A stretch of DNA of 17,979 bases, from positions 1 through 17,979 of the forward strand of contig CALDSL010000192.1 of NCBI GenBank assembly GCA_937920255.1. The letters run 5' to 3'. Every line of letters begins with the position of its first letter. Within the stretch, counting starts at the first letter, position 1. Below are positions 1 through 6,970 of this stretch, piece by piece. The notes under the pieces are model-generated. The model made no database searches and was not told where the DNA came from. It worked only from the letters and a program-made list of their open reading frames with translations. Made by a program: the position numbers and the translations under genes. Origin of the DNA: an uncultured Anaerolineaceae bacterium. GTDB taxonomy: Bacteria > Chloroflexota > Anaerolineae > Anaerolineales > Anaerolineaceae.

Positions 1-57
1 GCCATGCAAGACGAAGATATAAGAGCATACGCTTCTTACCTTTCTAAGGGCATCCGA

Positions 58-807
58 TTATGATTGGATGCTGGTTGGGTCGGCGGGAGCAGGCTCGGGT
101 TCCAATACCCAGTCCCGGAGAATGTCCAGGTCAAACAGCGAGATCGAGCCGGCCGGAGCGCCGAGCACGCGCTCGATGGCGCTGCGGTAGGCGATCACCA
201 GGTTTTCAATTTCGGTCATCGACGCCTGGCGCTGGTCGCTGCTGGCGCCGGGCGGGATGCGCACCATCGTCATGGCGATCTTTTCGCCCATGCTGATCAT
301 CAGCGCAATCACCACCTGGGCGGCTTCTTCGGTGAATTCGATGCCCGGGTGCAATGTGCCTTCGCGGATGCCCTGCTGGATAATCGCCATCAAGAACGGC
401 GACATCCATTTGCCGCCGGCGGCGGTCAGTTTCTGGCGCACGATGGCGTTGTGATCGTGATACCAGATGGTCAGCAGATTGCTCAAATACGCCTTGCGCG
501 CCGACTTCCAGCGGGCGACCGAGCCGAAGAACTGCTCGAGCTTTTCCAGGGCAGTGTGCTCTGGGTTCTGGACGATGGGCACCAGAAACTTTTCCACTTC
601 GGTCATCATGCGGGCGGTCAGCGCCTCCAGCAGGCTTTGCTTGGAGTCGAAATAGTGGTAGAACGCGCCCTTGGAGATCTTGAGTTCGTCCAGGATATCC
701 TGGATGGACATGCGCTCATAGCCTTTGGTGTAGATCAGACGCTGGGCAGCGTCGAGGATCTCGCCGCGTTTTTGTTCGTACTCGTCCGTGTTGATGATAC
801 GAGGCAT
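58..807 (-). CDS. TetR/AcrR family transcriptional regulator
   Basis: 249 aa. The N-terminal 60 residues form a typical TetR DNA-binding domain: a helix reading REILDAAQRLIYTKGYERMS, then IQDILDELKISKGAFYHYF (about residues 35-53), the helix-turn-helix with the family's SKGAFYHYF recognition helix. The remaining roughly 190 residues are the divergent ligand-binding and dimerisation part, whose effector cannot be told from sequence. The tail after about residue 235 is rich in Pro, Ala and Glu and probably disordered. The ATG at 807 is preceded only by a weak purine stretch (AAGAGAA), but it is the usual TetR start and lies about 43 nt after the predicted transcription start. Upstream is a consensus promoter with an inverted repeat just downstream of the -10 box, so autorepression is likely. 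The nearest same-strand gene is the ICMT-like protein at 1240-1938, separated by a repeat; whether it is a target is unknown. Confidence 0.93.
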   Translation of the reverse strand: MPRIINTDEYEQKRGEILDAAQRLIYTKGYERMSIQDILDELKISKGAFYHYFDSKQSLLEALTARMMTEVEKFLVPIVQNPEHTALEKLEQFFGSVARWKSARKAYLSNLLTIWYHDHNAIVRQKLTAAGGKWMSPFLMAIIQQGIREGTLHPGIEFTEEAAQVVIALMISMGEKIAMTMVRIPPGASSDQRQASMTEIENLVIAYRSAIERVLGAPAGSISLFDLDILRDWVLEPEPAPADPTSIQS

Positions 808-819
808 AGAATTTCTCTT

Positions 820-885
820 AATAATAAACCGACGGTTGGTTTGTTATTCGATCAAAATTATAATACGCAGATTTGCCGGTGTCAA
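820..885 (-). promoter_or_regulatory. TetR-gene promoter with palindromic operator
   Basis: On the minus strand, TTGACA (885-880) and TATAAT (862-857) are separated by exactly 17 nt, a full sigma-70 consensus. Just downstream, about +2 to +30, is an inverted repeat with 11-bp arms (820-830 and 838-848, 10 of 11 matching) and a 7-nt spacer. Inside it is a second symmetric core, AACCG-A-CGGTT (827-837). This geometry is what is expected for TetR-family autorepression. That the neighbouring TetR protein binds here is inference. Confidence 0.8.
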
Positions 886-940
886 TACCCTGTCTGGCTG
901 TTCGGTTCTCGGAGAGATACCATCGCCGTAAACGGCCAAC

Positions 941-1195
941 GTAGAGACGCAAAATCTTGCGTCTCATACGTATCAAGCTAAGACATTTTTGCCTCTCCCC
1001 GCTAGAGGACGAAGACGTTAAAGTGACCCAACCAGCGGGGAGAGGTGCGGTGAGGGGCTTTTTGGCGCGAATTTTACCCCTCACCTAACCTCTCCCCGCT
1101 GGAATTTGGCCAAAAAATCACCTTGTTCGCCGTGCGGGGAGAGGGATAAGAGCGTTAGCTTGATACGTATGAGACGCAAAATCTTGCGTCTCTAC
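941..1195. repeat. Composite inverted-repeat element, non-coding
   Basis: This fills most of the 432-bp gap between the TetR and ICMT-like genes (808-1239); I see no gene in it. The outer arms, 941-980 and 1156-1195, are 40-nt inverted copies running GTAGAGACGC...GTCTC then ATACGTATCAAGCTA. Each contains a 22-nt near-palindrome, GAGACGC-AAAATCTT-GCGTCTC. Its asymmetric AAAATCTT centre points the same way in both arms although the flanks are inverted. A third, solo copy of this core lies at 4843-4872. Inside the arms is a second long hairpin (separate entry). The layout suggests a non-autonomous, MITE- or REP-like element; no transposase gene is in the window. Confidence 0.75.
1032..1102. repeat. 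Inner hairpin of the composite element
   Basis: The arms 1032-1057 and 1077-1102 are 26 nt each and match at 24 positions (one GC against TA dinucleotide difference), around a 19-nt loop. The arm reads CCAGCGGGGAGAGGT followed by GGTGAGGGG. Related CCTCTCCCCGC words recur at about 992-1002 and 1134-1143, giving the element a nested structure. There is no T-tract suited to intrinsic termination. Confidence 0.8.
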
Positions 1196-1239
1196 CTTTG
1201 TCAATCAGCGTTTTGTTTGCTCCGTGGCGTGCTACCGGC

Positions 1240-1938
1240 TTACCAGACGCCCGGCAGCAGGCGGAAGCGAACCTGTTGCGCGTACTTACGGTAGCCCGGC
1301 AGGTTGGCCTGCAGGAAGCGGTCTTCCAATCTGGTGCGGATGACGAATAAGACGCCGAAAATCACGACCGGGATGAAAGCCCAGGCGGAATCGAGCAGGA
1401 GCGGCATGCCCAGGCTGGCCACCAGGCTGCCCATGTAGCCCGGGTGGCGCACCCAACCGTACGGCCCGCTGGACACAACTTTATGCCCGCGCTCGCCCTG
1501 GATGCGCACCGTGCCGGAGAAGTAGGCGTTCTCGATCAATGCGTAGGACGCGATCACATACCCGACCAGGATCAGCCCCAGCCCAAGCATCTCCACCGGC
1601 AGCGAGAATCCCGCCGACCAGTGGTAGCGCGCATCCAGCCCGGCGACCAGTAGGATAAATACGCTCCCAAAGGCGACCAGCGGCGAGAGCCACTTATCCC
1701 ACGGCTGGGTATTCTCGTGTTGGCCGTAATTCGCCCGCTCCTTGAGAATATCTGGCGTTCTGCGCGCCGCCAGCGCACGGCTGATGATAAAGGAAAGGAG
1801 AAAGACGGCTGCCATTACCCACGCCTGCCACCAGCCCCACAGGCCAGAGACCAGGATTGGCAGCAAGGGAATGACCACCAGCACCAGCAGCAGCATCACG
1901 ATGATGCGCGCGACACGTACGCCCTTCGGTTTTTCCAT
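1240..1938 (-). CDS. Isoprenylcysteine carboxyl methyltransferase (ICMT/PEMT)-like membrane protein
   Basis: 232 aa, an integral membrane protein. Hydrophobic segments lie at about residues 10-30, 34-55, 84-102, 114-134 and 175-202. The family signature is GPYGWVRHPGYMG (about 158-170), the S-adenosylmethionine-binding R-H-P motif of the ICMT/PEMT superfamily, followed by the C-terminal RLEDRFL with its acidic pair and a terminal PGYRKYAQQV segment, both typical. Bacterial members methylate small molecules or lipids; the substrate here cannot be told from sequence. The ATG at 1938 is preceded by GGAGGG seven nt upstream. A TATAAT box at 1967-1962 probably drives it. A second member of the superfamily lies at 16866-17420. 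Confidence 0.85.
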   Translation of the reverse strand: MEKPKGVRVARIIVMLLLVLVVIPLLPILVSGLWGWWQAWVMAAVFLLSFIISRALAARRTPDILKERANYGQHENTQPWDKWLSPLVAFGSVFILLVAGLDARYHWSAGFSLPVEMLGLGLILVGYVIASYALIENAYFSGTVRIQGERGHKVVSSGPYGWVRHPGYMGSLVASLGMPLLLDSAWAFIPVVIFGVLFVIRTRLEDRFLQANLPGYRKYAQQVRFRLLPGVW

Positions 1939-1961
1939 TTGGCCCTCCAGTGATTACTTTC

Positions 1962-1990
1962 ATTATAGAACCGTTAAGCAATACTTGCAG
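1962..1990 (-). promoter_or_regulatory. Candidate promoter of the ICMT-like gene
   Basis: Minus-strand TATAAT (1967-1962) is a perfect -10 box. A weak -35 candidate, CTGCAA (1990-1985, 3 of 6), sits 17 nt upstream. The predicted transcript starts near 1955, giving a short leader that holds the GGAGGG ribosome-binding site. The call rests mainly on the -10 match. Confidence 0.45.
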
Positions 1991-2147
1991 AATCGAAAAT
2001 GCATCCGCGTCAAAGTTGCCTGAGCGGTGTAGTAAAATGGATATATCCTGGTACGAAACGAAAATATCAAAATATGGGTCTCGATATTGTTTCCACATTT
2101 ATCGCACAGGGTCGCACACTACATATCATTGAGGCAAGGAAAAAATC

Positions 2148-4106
2148 TTGGATCAAGAGACTTGTGAACGAAACCGGCAGATCAAGAAAGTTCGGCAGTG
2201 GTTTGGGGGTCTTTGTTTTTTCTTGATCGTTGGCAGCCAGATCGTGCTGTTTACCACCCCAATGAACGACCAGATTGTTGCGCCGCGCGGTTTTTTGTTT
2301 GGCGTGCTGGGCGCAATCTTGTTCCTGCTCTCGCAGGTTCTGCCAGTTCCAAAGCGTATGCTGACGGTCAGGTTGTTCATCCAGCCCCCGGCATGGCTGC
2401 GCATCATCGCGGCCTTCATCTTCGCCCTGCTCACCACCTACGCCACGGTGCGCTTCCAGCGTTTTGGGCGCGTGAACTATATGCCCGTGCTCTCGTTATG
2501 GGCAGTCAGCGCGCTGTTTTACCTTTCCGCTTTTCGCCTGCCCGAGATCCCCAAAGGCCGGATGGTGGCATGGATCAAAGCCAACCGCTTTGAATTGCTC
2601 GCGCTGCTGGGCATCACCCTGCTGGCGGCCGCGCTGCGGTTTTATCGCCTGGGCAGTATTCCGCGGGTGATCAATGGCGATGAAGGCATGATTGGCATGG
2701 TGGCGCAATCAACCACCAGTGGGAATCTGTCCAATCCGTTCGCACTGTACCAGAATATCGGCGGGCTGTATTTACAGGCGTTAAATGTATCCATCACGCT
2801 GTTCCACCCTGGCGCATTCTCCATCCGGTTGCCCTCCGCCATCGGCGGCATCCTGTCGGTCCTCATTTCCTATGTGTTGGGGCGAAAAATCTTTGGCAAG
2901 CGCGTGGGGCTGCTGGCGGCTGCGCTGATTGCCATGTCGCATACGCATTTGAACTTCAGCCGTACGCTGACCGGTTATATCCAGGAAACCTGGCTGATCC
3001 CGCTGGAAGTTTTGTTACTCCTGAACGGCCTGGAGAACCGGCGTTCCTGGCAGACGGCGCTCTCTGGAATGTTGCTAGCCGCGCACTTCACCTATTACCT
3101 GACCGCGCCGCCGATGGTGGCGATTGTGTTGGGCTATATGATCCTGTGCCTGATTTTCCACCGCCAGTGGTTTCGCAGCGTGCTGCCCCAGATTGGCGCA
3201 TTTTGGGGCGGGTTGGTCATCCTGTTTCTGCCTTCCCTCTACCGTTACCTGGAGACACCGGCCGAATTGTTGGCCCGGCTCACGCTGGAAGGCACATTTC
3301 AAAGCGGCTGGCTGGCCACCCGGGCGGCTGAAACCGGGCAGAGCGCGGCGCAAATTCTGCTGGGGCGGATTACACACGCATTTTTGGCTCTGATTTATTA
3401 CCCGTCTCTGGACTTTTACGGTTCCATGGCCCCCATGTTGAGCATGACGACCAGCGTCCTGTTTTTCATCGGTCTGATGTTCGCGGTGATCAAGATCCGG
3501 CATCGCCCGAACCTGGTACTCCTCACGGTTCTCTTTGGTTTTATCGTCTTCATTGGGGTTTTTGCCATCCCCCCCGCCGCGGATTCGTACCGCGTGGTCG
3601 TGATTCTGCCGCTGGCCATGATCCTGGCCGCCCTGGGGATCGATACGCTTTTCCATCTGTTTGATCTGAGCTGGCAGAAATCTCGCGTTCGTTATCTTTC
3701 CGTGAGTGGCATTTTGCTGGTTTTGCTGTTCCTCACCAACATGCAGATCTATTTTGGCGACTTTGCCGGCCGCTGCCAGTTCGGGGGCGACCAGGTGAGC
3801 CGGTTTGCCTCGTACCTGGGCAGTTACGTGGGGACATTCGACCGGTCAACCAACATCAATTTGCTCAGTGACGATCTGTATTTCTATGGCTCGCATCCGT
3901 CGGTGGATTTTCTCAGCGGCTCGCACCCGATCACCAATATCTACGAGCCGGTGGACGGGCAGTCATTCCCCAGCAATGACCTGATCATCGCGCCGCCAAG
4001 CCGGATCGCCGAGTTGAAAGGCTGGATGGACGCTCATCCAGGCGGTAAGGCGCAATATCTGTATGACTGTACAAATACGATCCTGTTGGGTTACCAACTG
4101 CCCTGA
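2148..4106 (+). CDS. GT39-type (ArnT/PMT-like) membrane glycosyltransferase
   Basis: 652 aa polytopic membrane protein with about a dozen hydrophobic segments, the first at about residues 22-36. The stretch RFYRLGSIPRVINGDEGMIG (about 164-183) puts an Asp-Glu pair (D178, E179) in the first large extracytoplasmic loop, after a Leu/Ala-rich helix. This is the position of the catalytic acidic motif in polyprenyl-phosphate-dependent GT-C enzymes such as ArnT and PMT. SHTHLNFSRTLTGYIQE (about 264-280) resembles the second conserved family region. It is likely to move a sugar from a lipid carrier to a lipid, glycan or protein outside the membrane; donor and acceptor are unknown. The TTG start at 2148 is chosen because AAGGA lies seven nt upstream. 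The C-terminal part after about residue 545 is soluble. It stands alone, and I see no convincing promoter box. Confidence 0.82.
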   Translation: MDQETCERNRQIKKVRQWFGGLCFFLIVGSQIVLFTTPMNDQIVAPRGFLFGVLGAILFLLSQVLPVPKRMLTVRLFIQPPAWLRIIAAFIFALLTTYATVRFQRFGRVNYMPVLSLWAVSALFYLSAFRLPEIPKGRMVAWIKANRFELLALLGITLLAAALRFYRLGSIPRVINGDEGMIGMVAQSTTSGNLSNPFALYQNIGGLYLQALNVSITLFHPGAFSIRLPSAIGGILSVLISYVLGRKIFGKRVGLLAAALIAMSHTHLNFSRTLTGYIQETWLIPLEVLLLLNGLENRRSWQTALSGMLLAAHFTYYLTAPPMVAIVLGYMILCLIFHRQWFRSVLPQIGAFWGGLVILFLPSLYRYLETPAELLARLTLEGTFQSGWLATRAAETGQSAAQILLGRITHAFLALIYYPSLDFYGSMAPMLSMTTSVLFFIGLMFAVIKIRHRPNLVLLTVLFGFIVFIGVFAIPPAADSYRVVVILPLAMILAALGIDTLFHLFDLSWQKSRVRYLSVSGILLVLLFLTNMQIYFGDFAGRCQFGGDQVSRFASYLGSYVGTFDRSTNINLLSDDLYFYGSHPSVDFLSGSHPITNIYEPVDGQSFPSNDLIIAPPSRIAELKGWMDAHPGGKAQYLYDCTNTILLGYQLP

Positions 4107-4165
4107 TCGGACCTGTGGCGCGTGTGGCCCTGCGAACCGCCCTTGATTGGTGATGGCAGGGCAAC

Positions 4166-4732
4166 TTATGATCCGCGGACGGCCTGTATCATCTTGCGCA
4201 TGGTTTCGATATGCACTTCATCGTGGTAGACAGCAATTCGCAGCGCCTGGATCAGGTTGACGACGCCGATGGCTGGATCCCATAAAATGACGTGGCCGAG
4301 CACATCCGCGTCTTTGCCGGCATAAAATGCTGCCGCCTGCGCGTGCGCCTCGCGAACGCCGGCGTGCAGCGCGTCGAGCGTGGCCGGCCGGTCGGGGGTG
4401 TAACGCGATGGAAACAGCCAGCCGACCTTTTGGGGAAAGTTCGGCCGCCGGTACACGTTGTCGATCTCGATCCGGTACGGTTTGGCGCGTCGCATCTGCG
4501 CCGGCAGGCGCAGCACCACCCACGCGGCCTGCAAAAAGGGCAGGAATGCCAGGTAGACCGCGCGCAGGTGGTCGACGTTTTCGCCAATGCTCCACTCGCC
4601 TGGCGCCGGCCGGAACCACAATTGCTCGGCGGTAAGGCCGGCCAGATTGGCGATTAGTTCCTCGCGCTGCGTGGCCATCCGGTCGAAGATTTGGTCAACC
4701 GCTGCCTGTCCTGAAATCGATCGCTGATCCAT
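4166..4732 (-). CDS. DinB-like (DinB_2) four-helix metal-binding protein
   Basis: 188 aa, the normal length for DinB/YfiT-type proteins. It opens with a helix containing FDRMATQREELIANLAGLT and then APGEWSIGENVDHLRAV, where WS-ENVDHL is the usual first metal-ligand region (H55). Near the end YHDEVHIETM supplies H170 and H174 in an H-x3-H arrangement, completing the expected three-His site. The family includes thiol-dependent transferases such as bacillithiol or mycothiol S-transferases, and many members of unknown function; no substrate can be assigned. The ATG at 4732 has a perfect AGGAGGTG seven nt upstream (4747-4740). It converges with the GT39 gene. A long perfect inverted repeat lies just upstream of its ribosome-binding site. 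Confidence 0.85.
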   Translation of the reverse strand: MDQRSISGQAAVDQIFDRMATQREELIANLAGLTAEQLWFRPAPGEWSIGENVDHLRAVYLAFLPFLQAAWVVLRLPAQMRRAKPYRIEIDNVYRRPNFPQKVGWLFPSRYTPDRPATLDALHAGVREAHAQAAAFYAGKDADVLGHVILWDPAIGVVNLIQALRIAVYHDEVHIETMRKMIQAVRGS

Positions 4733-4754
4733 GATCCATCACCTCCTGGTAGAC

Positions 4755-4792
4755 AACACCCCATACGGGTATCAATACCCGTATGGGGTGTT
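4755..4792. repeat. Perfect 18-bp inverted repeat upstream of the DinB-like gene
   Basis: The arms 4755-4772 and 4775-4792 are perfect complements with a 2-nt centre; the inner part reads ATACGGGTAT and ATACCCGTAT. It ends 7 bp before the ribosome-binding site of the minus-strand DinB-like gene. It could be an operator, a leader hairpin, or part of the dispersed repeat that continues to 4872. There is no T-tract after it on either strand. Confidence 0.75.
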
Positions 4793-4842
4793 CTTGTCTG
4801 GTTGTTCGTATCTTTGCAAGACAGCGGGCCTTTAACGGGTAC

Positions 4843-4872
4843 GGTAGAGACGCAAAATCTTACGTCTCTACC
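4843..4872. repeat. Solo copy of the GTAGAGACG palindrome
   Basis: A 30-nt near-palindrome: GGTAGAGACG, then CAAAATCTTA, then CGTCTCTACC. It shares the asymmetric AAAATCTT centre with both arms of the element at 941-1195, with one G to A change. The similarity extends to the left: TGTCTGG-TGTTCG lies 49 nt before the core here (from 4795) and 50 nt before it at 891, and a TCAATACCC word precedes both. Confidence 0.75.
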
Positions 4873-4958
4873 TTAACCAGTATATCATGTTGCGTGGCCA
4901 CACCCCTCGCGGGGGCGCGGCAGGCTTGTTCAGGATGAAAACCAGAAAACGGTACCGC

Positions 4959-6008
4959 TTACAGGGCGGCGCGCTTTTCTTTGGTGATATCCAGCACGCG
5001 CTGCCAGCTCTTGACAAAGCTGCTGCGGAACAGCATCACCGGGGCAAACTCTTCGTATTCTTCCACGTGAATCCCACCCACCAGATACCCGCGCTTGAAA
5101 TCGGGCAGTTTGGCCATTAATTCATCGATGACCTTGTGCGGAACCGGGTTGAATATTCTGCTCACCACGAACGGGTTAAGCTTCACCAGATCTTCCGCGG
5201 TGCCCTTCCAATTGATGGTCAGGTTCACATCGCCGCCAACCAGTTCGGTGAAGTGATGCAGGCCGCGCGCGCCCCCGCCAATAAACGACATGCGGTAGCC
5301 GGCTTCCTTTACCATAACGTACAGTTTGCGTGAGACGGCCAACCCGGCCTGGGCCAGCAGGTCGGGGGAAATGTCGACGTTATTCTTCTCGACGTAAGCC
5401 TTCAGCGCGTCATCATAGATGCCGGCGATGTGCGAATAATACAGCTTGGGGCCTTTGACGTTCTTGGGAACCAGGCTTTCATACAGCTCGCCAAGGTCGA
5501 TGCCCTGCTGAACCGCGAAAATTTCGGTGGCGTTGATGACCGTTCCTTCCGGCACCAGAGTCTTCATGGCGGTCAAGCCCGAATGGGTGGTGGGGATTTT
5601 GATGCAAACGTTCGGCGCAACCTTGCGGTTCATATGGGCTTCGCTGATGATCACATTCGGGTCTTCTTCGCGAATGGGGTCGCCCTGGATGCTGACGTAG
5701 CCGTCTTCGTGGTTGCTGGCTTCAAAAATGCCCATGAACTTTTCGCAGATGGGGGCGGCCAGCCGGCGTTGGAATTCCGCCACGGCTTCAATGTCATTTT
5801 CACAGTCGCGAATAACAGCATCCAGAATTTGGTGGGCGTACGGACCCTCCACCGGATGGTCGAGCATTTTTTGCGAATAAGATGGATTTAACGTGCACCC
5901 ATTGGCGCCTTCCGCAATTGCCAGATCGGCTTCTTCCCTGGTCGGATTATTGATCCAAAAATTTGTGGAGGTTTGCTGCATGACCCGATGAAAATACCCG
6001 TTATTCAT
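4959..6008 (-). CDS. Transaldolase-family protein (possible aldolase of the island)
   Basis: 349 aa from the chosen start. The TIM-barrel family hallmarks are visible: an N-terminal strand with TLNPSY (39-44, like TTNPS of transaldolases), the Schiff-base lysine K137 in NVCIKIPTT, the EGTVINATEIFAVQQ strand (154-168), YYSHIAGIYDDAL (190-202), and MSFIGGGARGLHHFTELVGG then LTINW near the C-terminus. Transaldolases transfer a dihydroxyacetone unit; relatives such as fructose-6-phosphate aldolase make or cleave the bond directly. The first strand reads NFWINNPT where the family usually has LDTAN, so the catalytic Asp appears to be Asn. The ATG at 6008 is preferred over an in-frame ATG at 6101 because AGGAAG lies six nt upstream. 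It is divergent from the GntR gene and shares its operator. An alternative is a conventional housekeeping transaldolase, but the length and context argue against it. Confidence 0.82.
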   Translation of the reverse strand: MNNGYFHRVMQQTSTNFWINNPTREEADLAIAEGANGCTLNPSYSQKMLDHPVEGPYAHQILDAVIRDCENDIEAVAEFQRRLAAPICEKFMGIFEASNHEDGYVSIQGDPIREEDPNVIISEAHMNRKVAPNVCIKIPTTHSGLTAMKTLVPEGTVINATEIFAVQQGIDLGELYESLVPKNVKGPKLYYSHIAGIYDDALKAYVEKNNVDISPDLLAQAGLAVSRKLYVMVKEAGYRMSFIGGGARGLHHFTELVGGDVNLTINWKGTAEDLVKLNPFVVSRIFNPVPHKVIDELMAKLPDFKRGYLVGGIHVEEYEEFAPVMLFRSSFVKSWQRVLDITKEKRAAL

Positions 6009-6119
6009 GTGAATCTTCCTTTCTGCTTGGGCTGGTCGTTCTGATTCGGTTGTTAAGAAAAAGGGATTGCCTGGGCCGTGAAGGTGTGCCGGTGAAAACA
6101 TCGATTTTCTATTAGATGT

Positions 6120-6148
6120 ATTATAACAAGATCAAGTGGTAAAGTCAA
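6120..6148 (-). promoter_or_regulatory. Promoter of the transaldolase-family gene
   Basis: Minus-strand TTGACT (6148-6143) and a perfect TATAAT (6125-6120) are separated by 17 nt. The predicted start is near 6113, leaving a leader of about 105 nt before the ATG at 6008. The -35 box lies inside the inverted repeat at 6132-6160. Confidence 0.8.
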
Positions 6149-6160
6149 TTTACCACTTGA
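6132..6160. promoter_or_regulatory. Candidate GntR/FadR-type operator between divergent promoters
   Basis: A perfect inverted repeat: TCAAGTGGTAAA (6132-6143), 5-nt spacer GTCAA, TTTACCACTTGA (6149-6160). It contains the minus-strand -35 box and most of the plus-strand -35 box, so one bound dimer would block both promoters. FadR-subfamily regulators commonly bind GGT...ACC-type symmetric sites beside their own gene. Assigning it to the adjacent regulator is inference from position. Confidence 0.78.
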
Positions 6161-6185
6161 CTTTTATCTATAAATATCATATTAT
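6157..6185 (+). promoter_or_regulatory. Promoter of the GntR gene and downstream operon
   Basis: TTGACT (6157-6162) and TATTAT (6180-6185) are separated by 17 nt, 5 of 6 matches each. The predicted start is near 6192, about 45 nt before the regulator's start codon. It mirrors the minus-strand promoter around the operator. Confidence 0.75.
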
Positions 6186-6234
6186 GATGATGTAAACGCT
6201 GTGCCAACAAAAAATAGTTGATTGCCTCAAAAAG

Positions 6235-6966
6235 GTGGCGAAATTGTCTGGCATAAAAATCTTCCAAACCATAGAAAAAACTAGATTATCGTACGAAGTG
6301 GCTCACCAGATTGTGCAACTCATTTCGGAAGGCCGCTTGCAGGAAGGCGATGCGCTGCCTCCGGCGAGAGAACTTGCCACGCAGATGAGCGTGAGCCGGC
6401 CCATCCTGCAAGAAGCGCTGAGCATCCTTCAAATTCAAGGTTACGTAACCATCCGGCACGGCAAGGGCGTTTTCGTAAAAGACCCCAACACCGACATCCT
6501 GAACGTCCCGATTGAAGCGTGGTTGAAAGAGAACATAAAATTCGTCGAGGATTTCTACCAGGCCCGGCTGGCGGTCGAACCACTGTGCGCCTACCTGGCC
6601 GCCCAAAATGCAAAGCCGCAAGACATCGCCAGCCTCAGAAAGCTGATCACCGAGGCGGCGCCTTTGTTCAATGGCAGTAATGCATCCATCCTGGTCGGCA
6701 TCGATATCGATTTTCATTCCAAGATCGCGGAAATCGCCAACAATGAATTTCTGCAGAAGATGCTGAACGCGGTGATCACCCCCGAATATGACATCCGCAA
6801 AGTCGTACTGCGGCTGCCGAACCATCAAAAAGTTACGCACAACGATCACGCCGACATATTCGATGCCATCGTCGCCCATGACCCATCGAGAGCGCAGGAA
6901 GCCATGGTCGTCGCCCTGGAGCGTCCATTAACTGCAATTCGCGAATTTATGAAAGACAAGGGATAA
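6235..6966 (+). CDS. FadR-subfamily GntR transcriptional regulator (FCD domain)
   Basis: 243 aa from the GTG. The winged helix is at about 18-84: LSYEVAHQIVQLISEGRLQ, then LPPARELATQMSVSRPILQEAL (the GntR recognition region) and GYVTIRHGKGVFV (the wing). From about 105 the FCD effector domain follows, with probable metal ligands D157 or D159, H161 (DIDFHSKIAE) and H205 (HNDHADIFDAI). The last His usual near the C-terminus (A-x-x-A-x-x-x-H) is not evident. Such regulators usually sense a carboxylate or sugar acid, which fits the catabolic genes behind it. The start is uncertain: GTG 6235 has a poor ribosome-binding site, while TTG 6244 has AAAGGTGG five nt upstream. It probably represses its own operon and the divergent transaldolase through the shared operator. 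The racemase-like gene follows after 4 nt. Confidence 0.9.
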   Translation: MAKLSGIKIFQTIEKTRLSYEVAHQIVQLISEGRLQEGDALPPARELATQMSVSRPILQEALSILQIQGYVTIRHGKGVFVKDPNTDILNVPIEAWLKENIKFVEDFYQARLAVEPLCAYLAAQNAKPQDIASLRKLITEAAPLFNGSNASILVGIDIDFHSKIAEIANNEFLQKMLNAVITPEYDIRKVVLRLPNHQKVTHNDHADIFDAIVAHDPSRAQEAMVVALERPLTAIREFMKDKG

Positions 6967-6970
6967 AAGC

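Noticed and set aside
64..981. 305-codon plus-strand open frame across the TetR gene
   Set aside because: It is antisense to a clear TetR protein, has no domain or ribosome-binding site, and runs into the repeat; a high-G+C shadow frame.
941..1195. CRISPR array or tRNA/small RNA gene at the repeat region
   Set aside because: The repeats are inverted and palindromic with no regular spacers, no cas genes and no tRNA-like fold.
4127..4162. Hairpin GCCCTGC/GCAGGGC between the GT39 and DinB-like genes as a terminator
   Set aside because: 7-bp stem with a 22-nt loop and no T-tract on either strand.
4903..4914. CCCC-TCGC-GGGG hairpin after the transaldolase gene as a terminator
   Set aside because: Very short stem with no T-tract in the direction of transcription.
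6009..6101. N-terminal extension of the transaldolase to the ATG at 6101
   Set aside because: No ribosome-binding site there and no family similarity; the ATG at 6008 has AGGAAG at ideal spacing.
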